Shown: in pieces, positions 1 to 9,710 of the stretch
How positions within the stretch are numbered: the stretch's first letter is position 1
Layout of the letters: each line of letters opens with the position of its first letter
Source: Emydura subglobosa
Lineage: Eukaryota; Chordata; Testudines; Chelidae
DNA length: 64,000 nt
Assembly (NCBI GenBank): GCA_007922225.1
Contig: ML679961.1
Span: 63,173,885 to 63,237,884, forward strand
Direction of reading: 5' to 3'
Translations under genes and position numbers: made by a program
Notes under the pieces: generated by a model
What the model was told of the DNA's origin: nothing
The model's input: the letters and a program-made list of their open reading frames with translations, nothing else
The model's database searches: none

Positions 1-847
1 TTTAAAAATTGTGTCTTGAAGGACTTGGTCTCGACCTAAACTCAGGGCGTTAGAAAAATACTAGGAGTATCTTTCATGTCAATGCTTTACAAACATCAAC
101 TGTCACAATGCCTTGTGAAGTAGGGAAGTGTCCCCATTTTACTGAAGGTTAACGGTGAAGTAATCTGAGCAAAGTTACTTTTTAAGAAGAGGAAATGTTT
201 TGAACACTTTCACATGTAGTAAAAGTGGGGAAAACATTCCTGCCATTTTACATTCATTCACTGAAGTGACTCATTTAAACATAGGTGGGAAGCAGGCTTT
301 TCAGTAAGATGCAGGTGTTCATAGAGAGAAAAAGGGACCATAAATCCTAACCAGTAGCAGATAGGCAGGAAAAGAGAGACCAATACTCTAATCAGGAGCA
401 GGTTCTTTAAGGATGGAGTACCTAGCATTCTCCAAGAGGAATAGGTTTTTCACTTCATGGGATGAAAGAGATGATTTCCAACCAAGTTCACAGCTGCTAA
501 ACTTTGTAATGTTTGGAAACAGATCAGTAGTTTAGTTGACAACACACTTGACGTTCACAAGAATCCTTTTTTTGGAATGTTCCATAAGCTTGCCTGTGTG
601 GACCAGAAATACTGGGTGCCTTATACTCAATAGGAATAACTCTCAATAAGCATGCACTAGTGTAAATGAGAGTAGAATTTGGCTCAAAGTCCTTGCCCCA
701 CAGAATCTTCTAATAGTGGAGCCTTGTCCCATAAGCTCGCTGCCCATGGAACTCACTGAATTTAACGGTTCTATCTATCTAAGAAGCTGTAGGGATTCCT
801 TTTGCTATATTATCAGAGCCTTTCCGCCCCCCAAATAATAAATTTGT

Positions 848-970
848 CCTCAACACTGTGGTGGAGTAAAGAAGTATTGTAATCTCCATTTTACAAATAG
901 CTAAACTGGGGTGCAGTGATTTGCCAAGTTATACAATCAGTCTGTAGTACCACTAGGAATAGCATCCAGG
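848..970 (-). mobile_element. MIR-like SINE fragment
   Basis: ATCTCCATTTTACAAATAGC and GGGTGCAGTGATTTGCCAAG are the reverse complement of the conserved MIR/CORE-SINE body. The LINE-like tail is missing on this copy. Confidence 0.6.
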
Positions 971-984
971 GGTCCTATTTTTAT

Positions 985-1100
985 TTGTTGTTGTTGTATT
1001 CTTTATATGACAGTAGTGCCTAGAGCCTCCATCCAGATCAGAGCCCCATTTTTAAAAAATCCCCTCTACAAACAGCTAACAATGTAAACTGAAGACCAGA
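985..1100 (-). mobile_element. SINE tail fragment
   Basis: GACAGTAGTGCCTAGAGCCT followed by CAGATCAGAGCCCCATTTT is the reverse complement of the turtle SINE tail (GGGGCC-TGATCT-GGCCTCTAGG). It lies next to, but is separate from, the body fragment at 848-970. Confidence 0.55.
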
Positions 1101-1960
1101 TTCAACAAGTGGTTATAACAAAAGGGGTGTGGCTTAGATGGGGGAACAGTAATACAAACTCTTTTTTGCAAGTTTTTGCAAGCTCTGTGGCCAGTTAATA
1201 GGTATTGGAGAAGGGCTTTTTTTCTTATTTTGTTTTTTGGATAAATAAATGTATTGGTAGTAGTATGCCCAGCTTGCTACCTACCTAGCTGTTGTTGGTT
1301 AGCAGCATGTGACAAACCTCATACTAGAAACCCATATTCCTGAGATCCAATTATGTATTCTAACCCCCTAGAAATTTCTATACACTTGAGATTTCCTCAG
1401 AGTGAGCCAAATATTGCCCTTAATTACCCTATGCAACTCCACTGAAGTCAATATATGTTTGAGGTGTAAATGAGGGCAGAATTTGGCCCAGAGTACTTTG
1501 TTTAAAGCTAGACTTGAAATGTGGACCAGATAGGACAAGTAAGTACTGCTCTGCATTTCCAGTTTCCATGGTTCCTTTCTTCTTATCCATCAATATTTAA
1601 TGCTTGAGCCATAACCCATTAAGGTCTTTCAATTAACTTCAATGGACCAGGCCCACAGAGCACATTACTCCTATTCCCATCTGGGGAAATGCACCTTTGG
1701 TTTCATGGACCATAAAGACTAAGACAGCAGTATACATGTAAGCCCAACTAACCTATATTGAATAAAAACTGTGCAGTAAGCTATGCCAACATTTTATGAT
1801 TTGTGTTCTTGGTAATAGCAGGGGGTTTTGTATGATATAAAAGTGTACACCTAATTTCAACCCAGGATCAACACCAATTTCTGTAGTTTCACCTTCCTGC
1901 TGTACTATAATTAAATCTAGGCTAAGATTTAGAAAAAATGGCTGCCTAATATTAGGTCCC
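1101..1960. other. Intergenic, nothing recognised
   Basis: This is AT-rich, non-coding DNA. The 62-codon minus-strand frame at 1368-1556 has no family resemblance and shows no coding signal. Bases 1-847 are likewise empty. Confidence 0.5.
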
Positions 1961-1968
1961 CTAATTCA

Positions 1969-2092
1969 ACATTTAGGCACCTAAATAAGTGGCCTATTTT
2001 TCAAAAGTGTGGAATACCAGGTAACATTAAAGCTAATGGAAGCTACTGGGTTCTAGGCACTTTTGAAAAATCAGGCTGCTTATTTAGGTGCT
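1969..2092. repeat. Foldback repeat related to the 12.75 kb element
   Basis: CATTTAGGCACCTAAATAAG ... TTTTTCAAAAGTG on the left is inverted at the right as CACTTTTGAAAAA ... GCTTATTTAGGTG. The arms are about 35-40 bases, with a spacer of about 50. The 64 kb end of the window (GGATTTTCAAAAGTGG) begins what looks like the same family. Confidence 0.65.
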
Positions 2093-2510
2093 TTAATATG
2101 CATGTACGGGCCTACATATAGGCAGCCTTTGTGGAAAATTTTGGTCCTAGCCTACATTTTACTTGCCTAGGACTGACACTCTTGTCATGAAAGGCTCAAA
2201 TACAATTATTTTCTCTTTCTAGAGCGAGACAGTAGTAAACCTGCACATTTCTGCTGCTGCTCCAATCCCCTTTTGGTCTCATGAATACTAAAATAATCAC
2301 TCAAGCTTTTCTTTTTCATATTTAACATACAAAATAATTTGCTGAACAGCAACAGAACAGAAGGGAATACAAATCAAAGTATTTGTCAACCAGGAAAACA
2401 TTCCATTCAGTGTTAATCCATTTTCAAAATGTTTCATATTGCTATTATTATATTTAAATCTCCCCATAGGAGATTTAGACATTTTCATTTTCACGCGTGG
2501 AACAACTGGT

Positions 2511-2650
2511 TAAGAACATAAGAGCAGACATACTGGGTCAAAGCAATGGTCCATCTAGCCCAATATCTTCTGAAGTGGCCAGCTGCTTCAGAGGGAATGA
2601 ACAGAACAGGTAATCAAGTGAATCTATCCTGTCACCCAGTTTAAAAAATA
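2511..2650 (-). mobile_element. CR1-type LINE 3' tail fragment
   Basis: Read on the + strand, TACTGGGTCAAAGCAATGGTCCATCTAGCCCAATATC and GCTTCAGAGGGAATGAACAG are the reverse complement of the tail seen at 62.4 kb (GGTCTGACCCAGTATGGCC). The fragment is 5'-truncated and sits 70 bases left of the DIRS insertion. Confidence 0.75.
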
Positions 2651-2723
2651 GCATCTCCCACATCTTCTGGGCTTTCTGAAGAAGTTAAATCCAATCTTCC
2701 CATACAAAATTTGTTTTTTACAG

Positions 2724-2925
2724 TTCTCTCTTCGAGTGATTGCTCATATACATTCCACTATAGGTGAGTGCGCGCCCCGGGCAAGAGTCTGCGGAAGCTT
2801 TTTCGCCCTAGCAACTCCGGCGGGTCGGCTTCAGCGCCCCCTGGAGTGGCGCGCGCATAGCGCGACATATGGGGTGCTGCCGACCACGCGGGCCCTCAGT
2901 TCCTTCTTTCCGCCCGTGACGGTCA
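2724..2925 (+). repeat. DIRS left inverted terminal repeat
   Basis: Bases 2733-2912 are a near match to the reverse complement of 9202-9392. Landmarks shared by both include CACTATAGGTGAGTGCGC, TCTGCGGAAGCTTTTT, GGCGGGTCGGCT and GGGCCCTCAGTTCCTTCTTT. The outermost 41 bases (2726-2766) match the reverse complement of 9074-9114 with a single difference. A 77-codon open frame here is only the repeat read through and is not a gene. Confidence 0.9.
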
Positions 2926-3077
2926 GTGGAACGCCTGCCCCTTGCTTCGTCGCAAGTAGCAACTTCTAATCTTGTAGATAAGTTCTATTTGTTTAAACTT
3001 AGTTAGCATAGTCAATTAGTGTATATAGATAGAAGATAGTGTAAATAGTTAGCCCTTAGGGGGTTTTCTCAGGAGCC

Positions 3078-6055
3078 ATGCCGGGCTCCACGGGGTTCAA
3101 GCCATGTGCGGCCTGTTCCAAGGTGTTCTCCGTGAGCGACCCGCATGATCGCTGCCTTAGATGCCTCGGGGAACAGCATTGCAAGGATAAGTGCCGCATT
3201 TGTAAGTCGTTTAAACCCCGAACTCAAAAGGACAGAGATGCTCGCCTCCGGGCGATCCTGATGGAGTCAGCACTGCGTCCCGACTCAGAGCTCTCCAGGT
3301 CACCGACGGCACCGAGCATCTCATCGGTGCGTAGCGCTCCTTCGGCACCGACATCGGCACTGACAATGGCACCGCGCAAGACTGTACCGAAAAAGAAGAA
3401 ACGGCCGGTGGCCGTAACTATGGACTCCCCCCTGCGACCGGTACAGCAGGGGGTGATACAGGAGATGCCCCAGCCATGTGCCATTGAGAGCGTCCCGGCA
3501 CTGGCATCTCCTCGTAGGGAGCCTCCCCCGACCCCGGGGGGTGGGGGAGTGCCCCTACAGGGGCCGTCAACGTCGGAGGCCTTTGCAGCGGCACGAACCC
3601 TCATGGCCTTGCCTACGCCTCCGTCCCCCCCTCGGCCGAGGGACTTGGGGACCGAGTCTCGGGGTAAGCCCGCGCTGGGCTACCCTGGTGGGCAGAGGAG
3701 ACAGGATTCGGTGTCTCCCCCAGACGGTCGGGGAGAGGGAGAGCAACAACCTCCCCTCCCGGCTCCGACCACGAGTCGTCGAGCTCCTCCACACCGCGGC
3801 ACCGGGGGCAGTACGGAGGTTCCCGGGAGAGCCACTCCAGCTCCGTATTTGAGCTAAGGTCCTCGGAGCCCTGCCACCGGTCAATGTTGTGGGGGAAGAC
3901 CCAGCCGAAAGAGACACAGCACCGCTCCCGCTCATCTTCGGGCTCCCGGCACCAACCATCTCCAGTGCCAGGGGACTCGGTGCTGGCAAGAGATCGACGT
4001 TCCCGATCGTCAGAGCACAGTCCGGTGCGGATCCTGGTGACCCAGACACAAGCCCGGCACCGGTCTAGATCGCCGGCTGTGCACAGAGACAGGTGCCACT
4101 CCCGCTCGGTCAGTAGGCAGCGGGACAAACCAAGCCGCCGGGCTCGATCGCAATCCCAGATTCCGAGCCCATCGCACCCTCCCGCACCACGTCAGCATCG
4201 TTCACCGGTACCGAGAGGACGAGACCGGTACCGCCGCACACGATCCAGGACGAGTAGTCCGGTACAACCTTCGGTACCGGAGAGGGCGCCCGGACACCAT
4301 CGGCGCTCTCAGTCCCCAGCACCCAGGGACAGTCTGCGGTACCGACATAGATCGCGGTCGCCATCACGTTCCCCGGCGCGACGTATGGCACTGAGGGAGG
4401 ACACGGCACCACGTCGGTGTACTCAGTCCCCGGCACCGAGAGAGTGGCATTACCACTGACGCTTGAGGTCTCTCACAGACAGCCCGGTGCGACATCATCG
4501 GCACCGACAGACCTCTCAAGCCCGTTCCCGCAGCCCGGCACGAGCCCTGGCACCGGACATCTCAGCACCGGGGGTCTCTCCGGTACCGCACGATAGCCCT
4601 GAGAGACGGCACTTACTAAGTCCCAGGGGCCATACTGGCAAACATTGCCGCAAGACTTGGAGGTACTCATCTTCCTCCAGCAGCTCTCCACCACACCGGC
4701 ATAGCAAGCGCCTCTATCGCTCCCCCTTGTCGTGCAGCCCATCTCCAGCTAAAGGGCAGTGCAAGAGGAGCCAGAGATCTCCAAGCCCGGCTCACACAGG
4801 GATTGCACCATACCCGGCACCGGGCCTGGTACCGACATGGGGGCAAGGCCCATGGCAATGGCCCTGCTGGGGACCCTGGCGACCACAGACAGTCCAAGGG
4901 ACAGGGTCCCTCCCATCAACGAAGGCCCAACCCCCTCCTCCACCTAAGAGTCCACAAGAGGACGACCGGTCGTCGGACTATGAGTCGGACCCTATGGAAG
5001 GGCCCTTCACGGGTCCCCTGCCACAGTCCTCCTCCTCTTCTCCCCCTGATACAACTTCCAGGGACCATAGGACCCCGCTTCCCGATTTTAAGGCACACCA
5101 AGAGCTCCTGAAAAGGCTAGCGGAGAACCTAAAAATCAACCTTAAGGAGCTCTCCGAGGAGGAGGACCCTATCTTTGGCATTCCGGCCTCTGCGGGCCCT
5201 TCTAGAGTAGCGCTCCCGGTGCATGACCGGGTACTGAAACTGGTCAAGCCTATTTGGGAGTCCCCCGCCTCGGTGGCTCCCACATCAAAAACTGCGGAGC
5301 AGAAGTACTACGTCCCGCAGCAGGGCTTCGAGTACCTGTACAATCACCCAGCTTCGGGCACGCTGGTAGTGGATGCCGTTAACCAACGAGAACGGCAAGG
5401 TGCCCAGGCAAATACTCACAAAAACAAAAAGAATAAAAAATTGTATCTTTTTGGGAGGAAGGTATACTCGACCGCTGCTCTCCAGCTCCGCATAGCCAAC
5501 CATCAGGCTCTCTTGGGGTGTTATAATCTAAATCTCTGGTCGTCACTCCAGAGGTTTACATCTGCCCTACCCCAAGACCTCACAGTGGATTTTACCACCC
5601 TGCTCCAGGAGGGCACAACGGTTGGAGGACCTACGCTGCAATCAGCCAGCGACACTATGGACGCGGCGGGCAGAGCCATGGCATCGGATATAGTCATGCA
5701 CCGATCGTCCTGGCTACAGTCCTCAGGCCTTTCATCCGAGGTACAGCAGGCAATACAAGATCTGCCCTTTGAGGGCACGGGCCTGTTCTCGGATAAGACG
5801 GACAACAAACTACATGTCTTGAAGGACTCAAGAGCCACACTGAGGTCCTTGGGCCTGTACGTGCCTCAAGCCACAAGACGCCAGGGCAGACAGCAGCCTC
5901 AGAGGCAACAGCAGCCCGCTCCCAGACTACACCCTAGACCACTTCAACCTAGGAGAGGGCGTGAGTGGTTTAGACAGCCCAACCGCTGGGACCGCCCAGG
6001 CCCTGCCAAGGGCTCTCAACCAGGGCCGCGGAAAAACAATAAGCGCCCCTTTTGA
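3078..6055 (+). pseudogene. DIRS gag-like ORF, broken by one frameshift and one stop
   Basis: The frame opens at ATG 3078 and runs to 3857. The protein then continues in another frame from about 3884 to the stop at 6055, with one in-frame TGA at 4457-4459. The first 42 residues hold a zinc-binding-like cluster: Cys10/13, His23, Cys26/29, His34, Cys35, Cys39/42. That cluster is typical of the N-terminus of vertebrate DIRS gag-like proteins. The middle (about 3900-4800) is extremely rich in Ser-Arg, Arg-Ser and Pro, resembling an SR domain. The C-terminal third, with QKYYVPQQGFEYLYNHPASG, is the conserved globular part. The tail is basic and Gln/Arg-rich. The role is inferred to be nucleocapsid-like RNA packaging. 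The shift lies somewhere in 3650-3884. Confidence 0.8.
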
Positions 6056-7862
6056 TGGGACGCTCGAGGGTGGCACCTCCCCCATTCCCATGGCTCTCGT
6101 AGCCGACCTGGATCACACCCTGCCCTTCAGAGACGGGCTGCGGCCGTTCCTCCGAGAGTGGCAGGGCATAACCTCAGACCGCTGGATGCTAAGTGTGGTG
6201 CGGAGAGGTTACGCCTTGCAACTTTCGGCCTTCCTGCCGGATTCTCCCCCTACCCTGTCCCTCTTCAGGGACCCCTCTCATGAGCAACTCCTTCTCCAGG
6301 AGGTCCGCTCCCTGCTCCGCCTAGGGGCAGTAGAGGAAGTCCCCCTTACGGAAAGGGGCAGGGGGTTTTATTCCCGGTATTTCCTTATCCCCAAGGCAAA
6401 GGGAGGCCTCAGGCCTATTCTGGACCTTCGCCGTCTAAACAAGTTCATCAGACGGCTCAAGTTTCACATGGTCTCCCTAGCCTCCATTATTCCCACACTG
6501 GATCCAGGGGATTGGTATGCTGCCCTCGATTTAAAGGACGCATATTTTCATGTTTCTATCCTCCCAGGCCACAGACGTTTCCTCCACTTTACGGTAGCTG
6601 GTGGCCACTACCAGTTTTCGGCCCTCCCCTTCAGCCTTTCCTCAGCGCCCAGGGTGTTCACAAAGTGCATAGCGGTGGTAGCAGCCTACCTGCGGCGCAG
6701 AGGGGTTCAAATCTTCCCCTACTTGGACGATTGGTTGCTTCGGGGAAGGTCTAGGGATCATGTGACAAACAGCTTAGCCCTAACGTGCGCGACATGCAAC
6801 AGGTTGGGTCTGCTCATCAACGAGCAGAAGTCCACGCTGACCCCTGTGCAGCGCATAGAATTTATCGGGGCTACCCTAGACGCAGTGCAGGCCAGAGCCT
6901 TCCTTCCACTACCCCAGTTCCAAACCATGACTGCCATCATTTCCCAGTTACAGAGGTCCCCCATGACGACAGCCAGGGACTGCCTCCAGCTGTTGGGGCA
7001 CATGGCGGCATGTACATATGTGGTGAGGCTGGCTCGCCTCAGACTCAGGCTCCTTCAGGGCTGGTTAGCCTCAGTTTACACCCCAGCCAGACACTCGCTG
7101 AGCAGAGTAGTCACTGTTCCGCCCCAGGTCCTAGCGTCCCTGAACTGGTGGACAGACCCGAGACAGATAATGAACGGAGTCCCCTTTGCAGACCTTGTCC
7201 CCTCTGTAACACTAATTACAGACGCTTCCGATGTTGGTTGGGGGGCCCACATGACCCGCGACCTCAGTACACAAGGCCGATGGTTGCTACAGGAGAGAAA
7301 CCTTCACATAAACATTCGAGAGCTCCATGCAGTCCTCCTAGCCTGCAGGGTTTTTCTCCACTTTCTGAGGGGCAGGGTGGTGCAAGTCCTCACAGACAAC
7401 ACCGCAGCGATGTTTTACATCAACAGACAAGGAGGAACACGCTCCTCGGCCTTGTGCCAGGAGGCGCTTCAACTATGGAACCTAGCGGTGAGGTACGATT
7501 TTCATCTGGTTGCCTCTCACCTCCCAGGGGTGAGGAACGACGAGGCGGATCGCCTCAGCAGGTCGTTCTTACCCCGCCCCGAATGGTCACTTCATGGGGA
7601 AGTCACAGAGTTTCTCTTCCGCAAGTGGGGTGTTTCCCATCTGGACCTGTTTGCCACTTTACAGAACAAGAAATGCCCAATGTTCTGCTTGCTGCACGGG
7701 CGCGAGCAGGGCTCCATTTCAGACACATTCCTAATACACTGGGCGGGACCACTACTGTATGCTTTTCCCCCGGTTCCACTGCTTCCCAAGGTCCTCTTGA
7801 AAATCAAGAGGGACAGAGCGGACATTATCCTGATCGCACTGGCATGGGCGAGACAGCACTAG
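5961..7862 (+). CDS. DIRS reverse transcriptase / RNase H / methyltransferase-like ORF
   Basis: This is a 633-codon frame that overlaps the end of the gag-like ORF by 95 bases. The RT palm shows ALDLKDAY with catalytic Asp190, and FPYLDDWLL with Asp256/Asp257. The YLDDW form is characteristic of DIRS. The RNase H domain follows with all four acidic residues: TDAS (Asp421), RELHAV (Glu454), TDNTAA (Asp479) and NDEADRLSR (Asp530). From about residue 550, HLDLFAT and YAFPPVPLLPKVLLKI mark the methyltransferase-like domain of unknown role found after RNase H in DIRS elements. The frame is cut by TAG at 7860-7862, where family members have Trp. The same frame stays recognisable (LLPLPRCYNLLSQDQGRLLH) to the next stop at 8001-8003. 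The enzyme core looks intact. Confidence 0.92.
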   Translation: MSGLDSPTAGTAQALPRALNQGRGKTISAPFDGTLEGGTSPIPMALVADLDHTLPFRDGLRPFLREWQGITSDRWMLSVVRRGYALQLSAFLPDSPPTLSLFRDPSHEQLLLQEVRSLLRLGAVEEVPLTERGRGFYSRYFLIPKAKGGLRPILDLRRLNKFIRRLKFHMVSLASIIPTLDPGDWYAALDLKDAYFHVSILPGHRRFLHFTVAGGHYQFSALPFSLSSAPRVFTKCIAVVAAYLRRRGVQIFPYLDDWLLRGRSRDHVTNSLALTCATCNRLGLLINEQKSTLTPVQRIEFIGATLDAVQARAFLPLPQFQTMTAIISQLQRSPMTTARDCLQLLGHMAACTYVVRLARLRLRLLQGWLASVYTPARHSLSRVVTVPPQVLASLNWWTDPRQIMNGVPFADLVPSVTLITDASDVGWGAHMTRDLSTQGRWLLQERNLHINIRELHAVLLACRVFLHFLRGRVVQVLTDNTAAMFYINRQGGTRSSALCQEALQLWNLAVRYDFHLVASHLPGVRNDEADRLSRSFLPRPEWSLHGEVTEFLFRKWGVSHLDLFATLQNKKCPMFCLLHGREQGSISDTFLIHWAGPLLYAFPPVPLLPKVLLKIKRDRADIILIALAWARQH

Positions 7863-8003
7863 TACAGTATGCTGCTCGACCTATCCATCGCCACACTGCT
7901 CCCGCTCCCGAGGTGCTACAATCTCCTTTCCCAGGACCAGGGTCGCCTGCTCCACCCGGACCTGGACTCCCTCCACCTGACTGCATGGAGGCTCCGTGGT
8001 TAG
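7863..8003 (+). pseudogene. C-terminal tail of DIRS pol, separated by a TAG codon
   Basis: It is in the same frame as the RT ORF, directly after the TAG at 7860-7862. It reads YSMLLDLSIATLLPLPRC then YNLLSQDQGRLLHPDLDS LHLTAWRL before TAG at 8001-8003. The LLSQ-GRLLHP-LHLTAWRL signature is the usual end of vertebrate DIRS pol proteins, so the TAG is a single Trp-to-stop change (TGG to TAG). Confidence 0.75.
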
Positions 8004-9072
8004 CAGAGGGAGAAAGAGCTTGTTCGGAGCAGGTCCAGCGCATCCTCTTGAGAAGCAAACAGCCTTCCACTCAGGTTGTATACCGGGCAAAGTGGAAACG
8101 TTTCAGTTGCTGGGCACAGTCACGGGGTATCCTGCCGCTGGGCTCTACCATACAAGCCATTCTGGAGTATTTGCTACACCTAAAGACGCAGGGTCTAGCC
8201 CTGGCCTCTCTGAGGGTACACCTGGCGGCCATTTCGGCCTTCCATTGCCCCGTGGAAGGGAGGTCTATCGTCTCTCACCCAATGTCCATCAGGTTCCTCA
8301 AGGGGATAGAGAGGCTGTTCCCACAGGTCCGCGAACCGTTGCCTCTCTGGGACTTAAACCTGGTCCTTACTATGCTCACAGGTCCCCCCTTTGAGCCTAT
8401 GGCTACATGCCCACTGTAGTCCTCTCCTGGAAGGTGGCCTTCCTTGTAGCCATTACATCGGCTAGGAGGGTCTCTGAGTTAAGAGCCTTGACCTCAGAGC
8501 CCCCTTACACAGTGTTTTATACGGATAAAGTACGACTGAGGCACCACCTGGCCTTCTTGCCTAAGGTGGTGTCCCAGTTTCATTATAACCAGGATATCTT
8601 CCTCCTCGTGTTTTTTCCTAAACCGCACGGTTCAGAGGAGGAGCGGAGATGGCACTCGCTGGATGTCAGGTGAGCCTTGGCTTTCTACATAGACCGGACC
8701 AAGCCGTTCCGGAAGTCCACGCAACTGTTCATCGCAGTCGCGGACCGCATGAAAGGCTCACCTATCTCCACCCAGCGCATCTCCACCTGAATCACCGCCT
8801 GCATCCGCACCTGTTATGAGAGGGCGAAGGTGCCACTCCTGGGACCGGTAAAGGCGCACTCAACCAGAGCGCAGGCCTCCTCTGCGGCCTTCCTGGAATG
8901 AGTGCCCCTTCAGGATATCTGCAGAGCGGCAACTCGGTCATCAGTCCACACTTTCACCTCTCACTACGCCATCGAGCAGCAGGCAAGAGAGGACGCAGCC
9001 GTCGGCAGAGCCGTACTGAGAAGGGCCTCTCGCCAGCGACTTCTTCCCGCCACCAAAAGTATGGCTATCTAA
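7985..9072 (+). pseudogene. DIRS tyrosine recombinase, frameshifted with three stops
   Basis: The N-terminal SAM-like core-binding domain is in one frame to about 8405 (PSTQVVYRAKWKRF, LRVHLAAISAFH, IRFLKGIERL). The catalytic domain continues in the next frame from about 8407. Visible catalytic boxes are Arg in ARRVSEL (second Arg codon at 8467-8469), His-x-x-Arg in AHSTRA (His 8857-8859, Arg 8866-8868) and the nucleophile Tyr in HTFTSHY (8965-8967). In-frame stops are TGA at 8671, 8788 and 8899; the natural stop is TAA at 9070-9072. The beginning overlaps the end of pol in another frame, as is usual. All catalytic residues survive although the reading frame is broken. The role is to insert the circular DNA copy without target duplication. 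Confidence 0.88.
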
Positions 9073-9073
9073 T

Positions 9074-9177
9074 CACCTATAGTGGAATGCATATGAGCAA
9101 TCACTCGAAGAGAGAAAACAAGGTTACTTACCAGTAACTGTTGTTCTTCGAGTTGTGTTGCTCATATCCATTCCACA
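9074..9177 (+). repeat. DIRS internal complementary region (circle-junction template)
   Basis: The region has two halves. Bases 9074-9114 are the reverse complement of the extreme left end (2726-2766, 40 of 41 matching). Bases 9117-9177 are a near-perfect reverse complement of the extreme right end (9361-9421). Read together it is the complement of right end joined to left end. In the DIRS-1 model this region templates joining of the two ends into a circle before integration. It starts one base after the recombinase stop codon at 9070-9072. Confidence 0.88.
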
Positions 9178-9201
9178 CCCACCCTCCGTCCCCACTGTCG
9201 A

Positions 9202-9422
9202 AGTCGGCAGAAAGAAGGGACTGAGGGCCCGCGTGGTCGGCAGCACCCTATATGCTGCGCTATGCGCGCGCCACTCCAAGGGGCACTGGAGCCGACCCGC
9301 CAGAGTTGCTAGGGCAAAAAAGCTTCCGCAGACTCGTGCACGGGGCGCGCACTCACCTATAGTGGAATGGATATGAGCAACACATCTTGAAGAACAACAG
9401 TTACTGGTAAGTAACCTTGTTT
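9202..9422 (-). repeat. DIRS right inverted terminal repeat with extension
   Basis: This is the inverted counterpart of the left repeat. Beyond the shared part it carries an outer extension (about 9380-9422) containing ACAGTTACTGGTAAGTAACC, which the left repeat lacks. Such unequal ends are normal in DIRS elements. The extension is also complementary to 9117-9177 inside the element. Confidence 0.9.
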
Positions 9423-9434
9423 TTTCCAAAATTA

Positions 9435-9710
9435 TAGATTATTAATATTTGTGCTATGATACCCCTGGAGGTCTCAACCAACATCATGGCCTGTTGTGCT
9501 AAGCACTGCACATACGTGTAGGAAGAGACAGTCCCTGCTGCAAAGAGCATATGAGCTGAATAGATAAGGCAGACAAAGGGTGGGAGAAAGGAATTGTTAT
9601 CATCATCCCCATTTTGCAGATGGGGAACCAAGGCACAGAGATATTAATGTCCACTGGGCATCAGTGATAGAGCTGGGAATTGAACCTAGGTAAGATAACC
9701 AATGGCCTAA
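9435..9710 (-). mobile_element. MIR-like SINE, nearly complete
   Basis: The tail (ATTTGTGCTATGATACCCCT) comes first on the + strand, followed by AGGAAGAGACAGTCCCTGCT and the body (CATCCCCATTTTGCAGATGG, AGGCACAGAGAT, GGGAATTGAACC). It lies immediately right of the DIRS end, so the DIRS inserted at or beside it. Confidence 0.75.

Larger units (their letters stand above)
2724..9422 (+). mobile_element. DIRS-type tyrosine-recombinase retrotransposon, near full length
   Basis: The 6.7 kb element has the full DIRS order: left inverted terminal repeat, gag-like ORF, RT/RNase H/methyltransferase-like ORF overlapping it, tyrosine recombinase ORF, internal complementary region and right inverted repeat. 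There are no long direct repeats and no target-site duplication, as expected for integration by a tyrosine recombinase from a circle. Its GC-rich composition stands out from AT-rich flanks. The boundaries are set by where the internal complementary region stops matching each end and are accurate to a few bases. All three ORFs carry at least one disabling change, so this copy is probably not autonomous, but the lesions are few, which suggests a fairly young insertion. Confidence 0.92.

Noticed and set aside
3224..4198. Several minus-strand frames over the DIRS gag region (up to 171 codons)
   Set aside because: They are shadows produced by GC-rich, stop-poor repeats coding for SR dipeptides on the plus strand.
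6785..8419. 544-codon open frame overlapping the DIRS pol ORF in another frame
   Set aside because: Only its last part, from about 7985, is real (tyrosine recombinase N-terminus). The earlier 400 codons are an out-of-frame reading of the RT/RNase H coding sequence.
9124..9429. 101-codon minus-strand frame
   Set aside because: It is the right inverted terminal repeat read backwards. The left repeat gives the matching frame at 2736-2969, so it is repeat sequence and not a gene.
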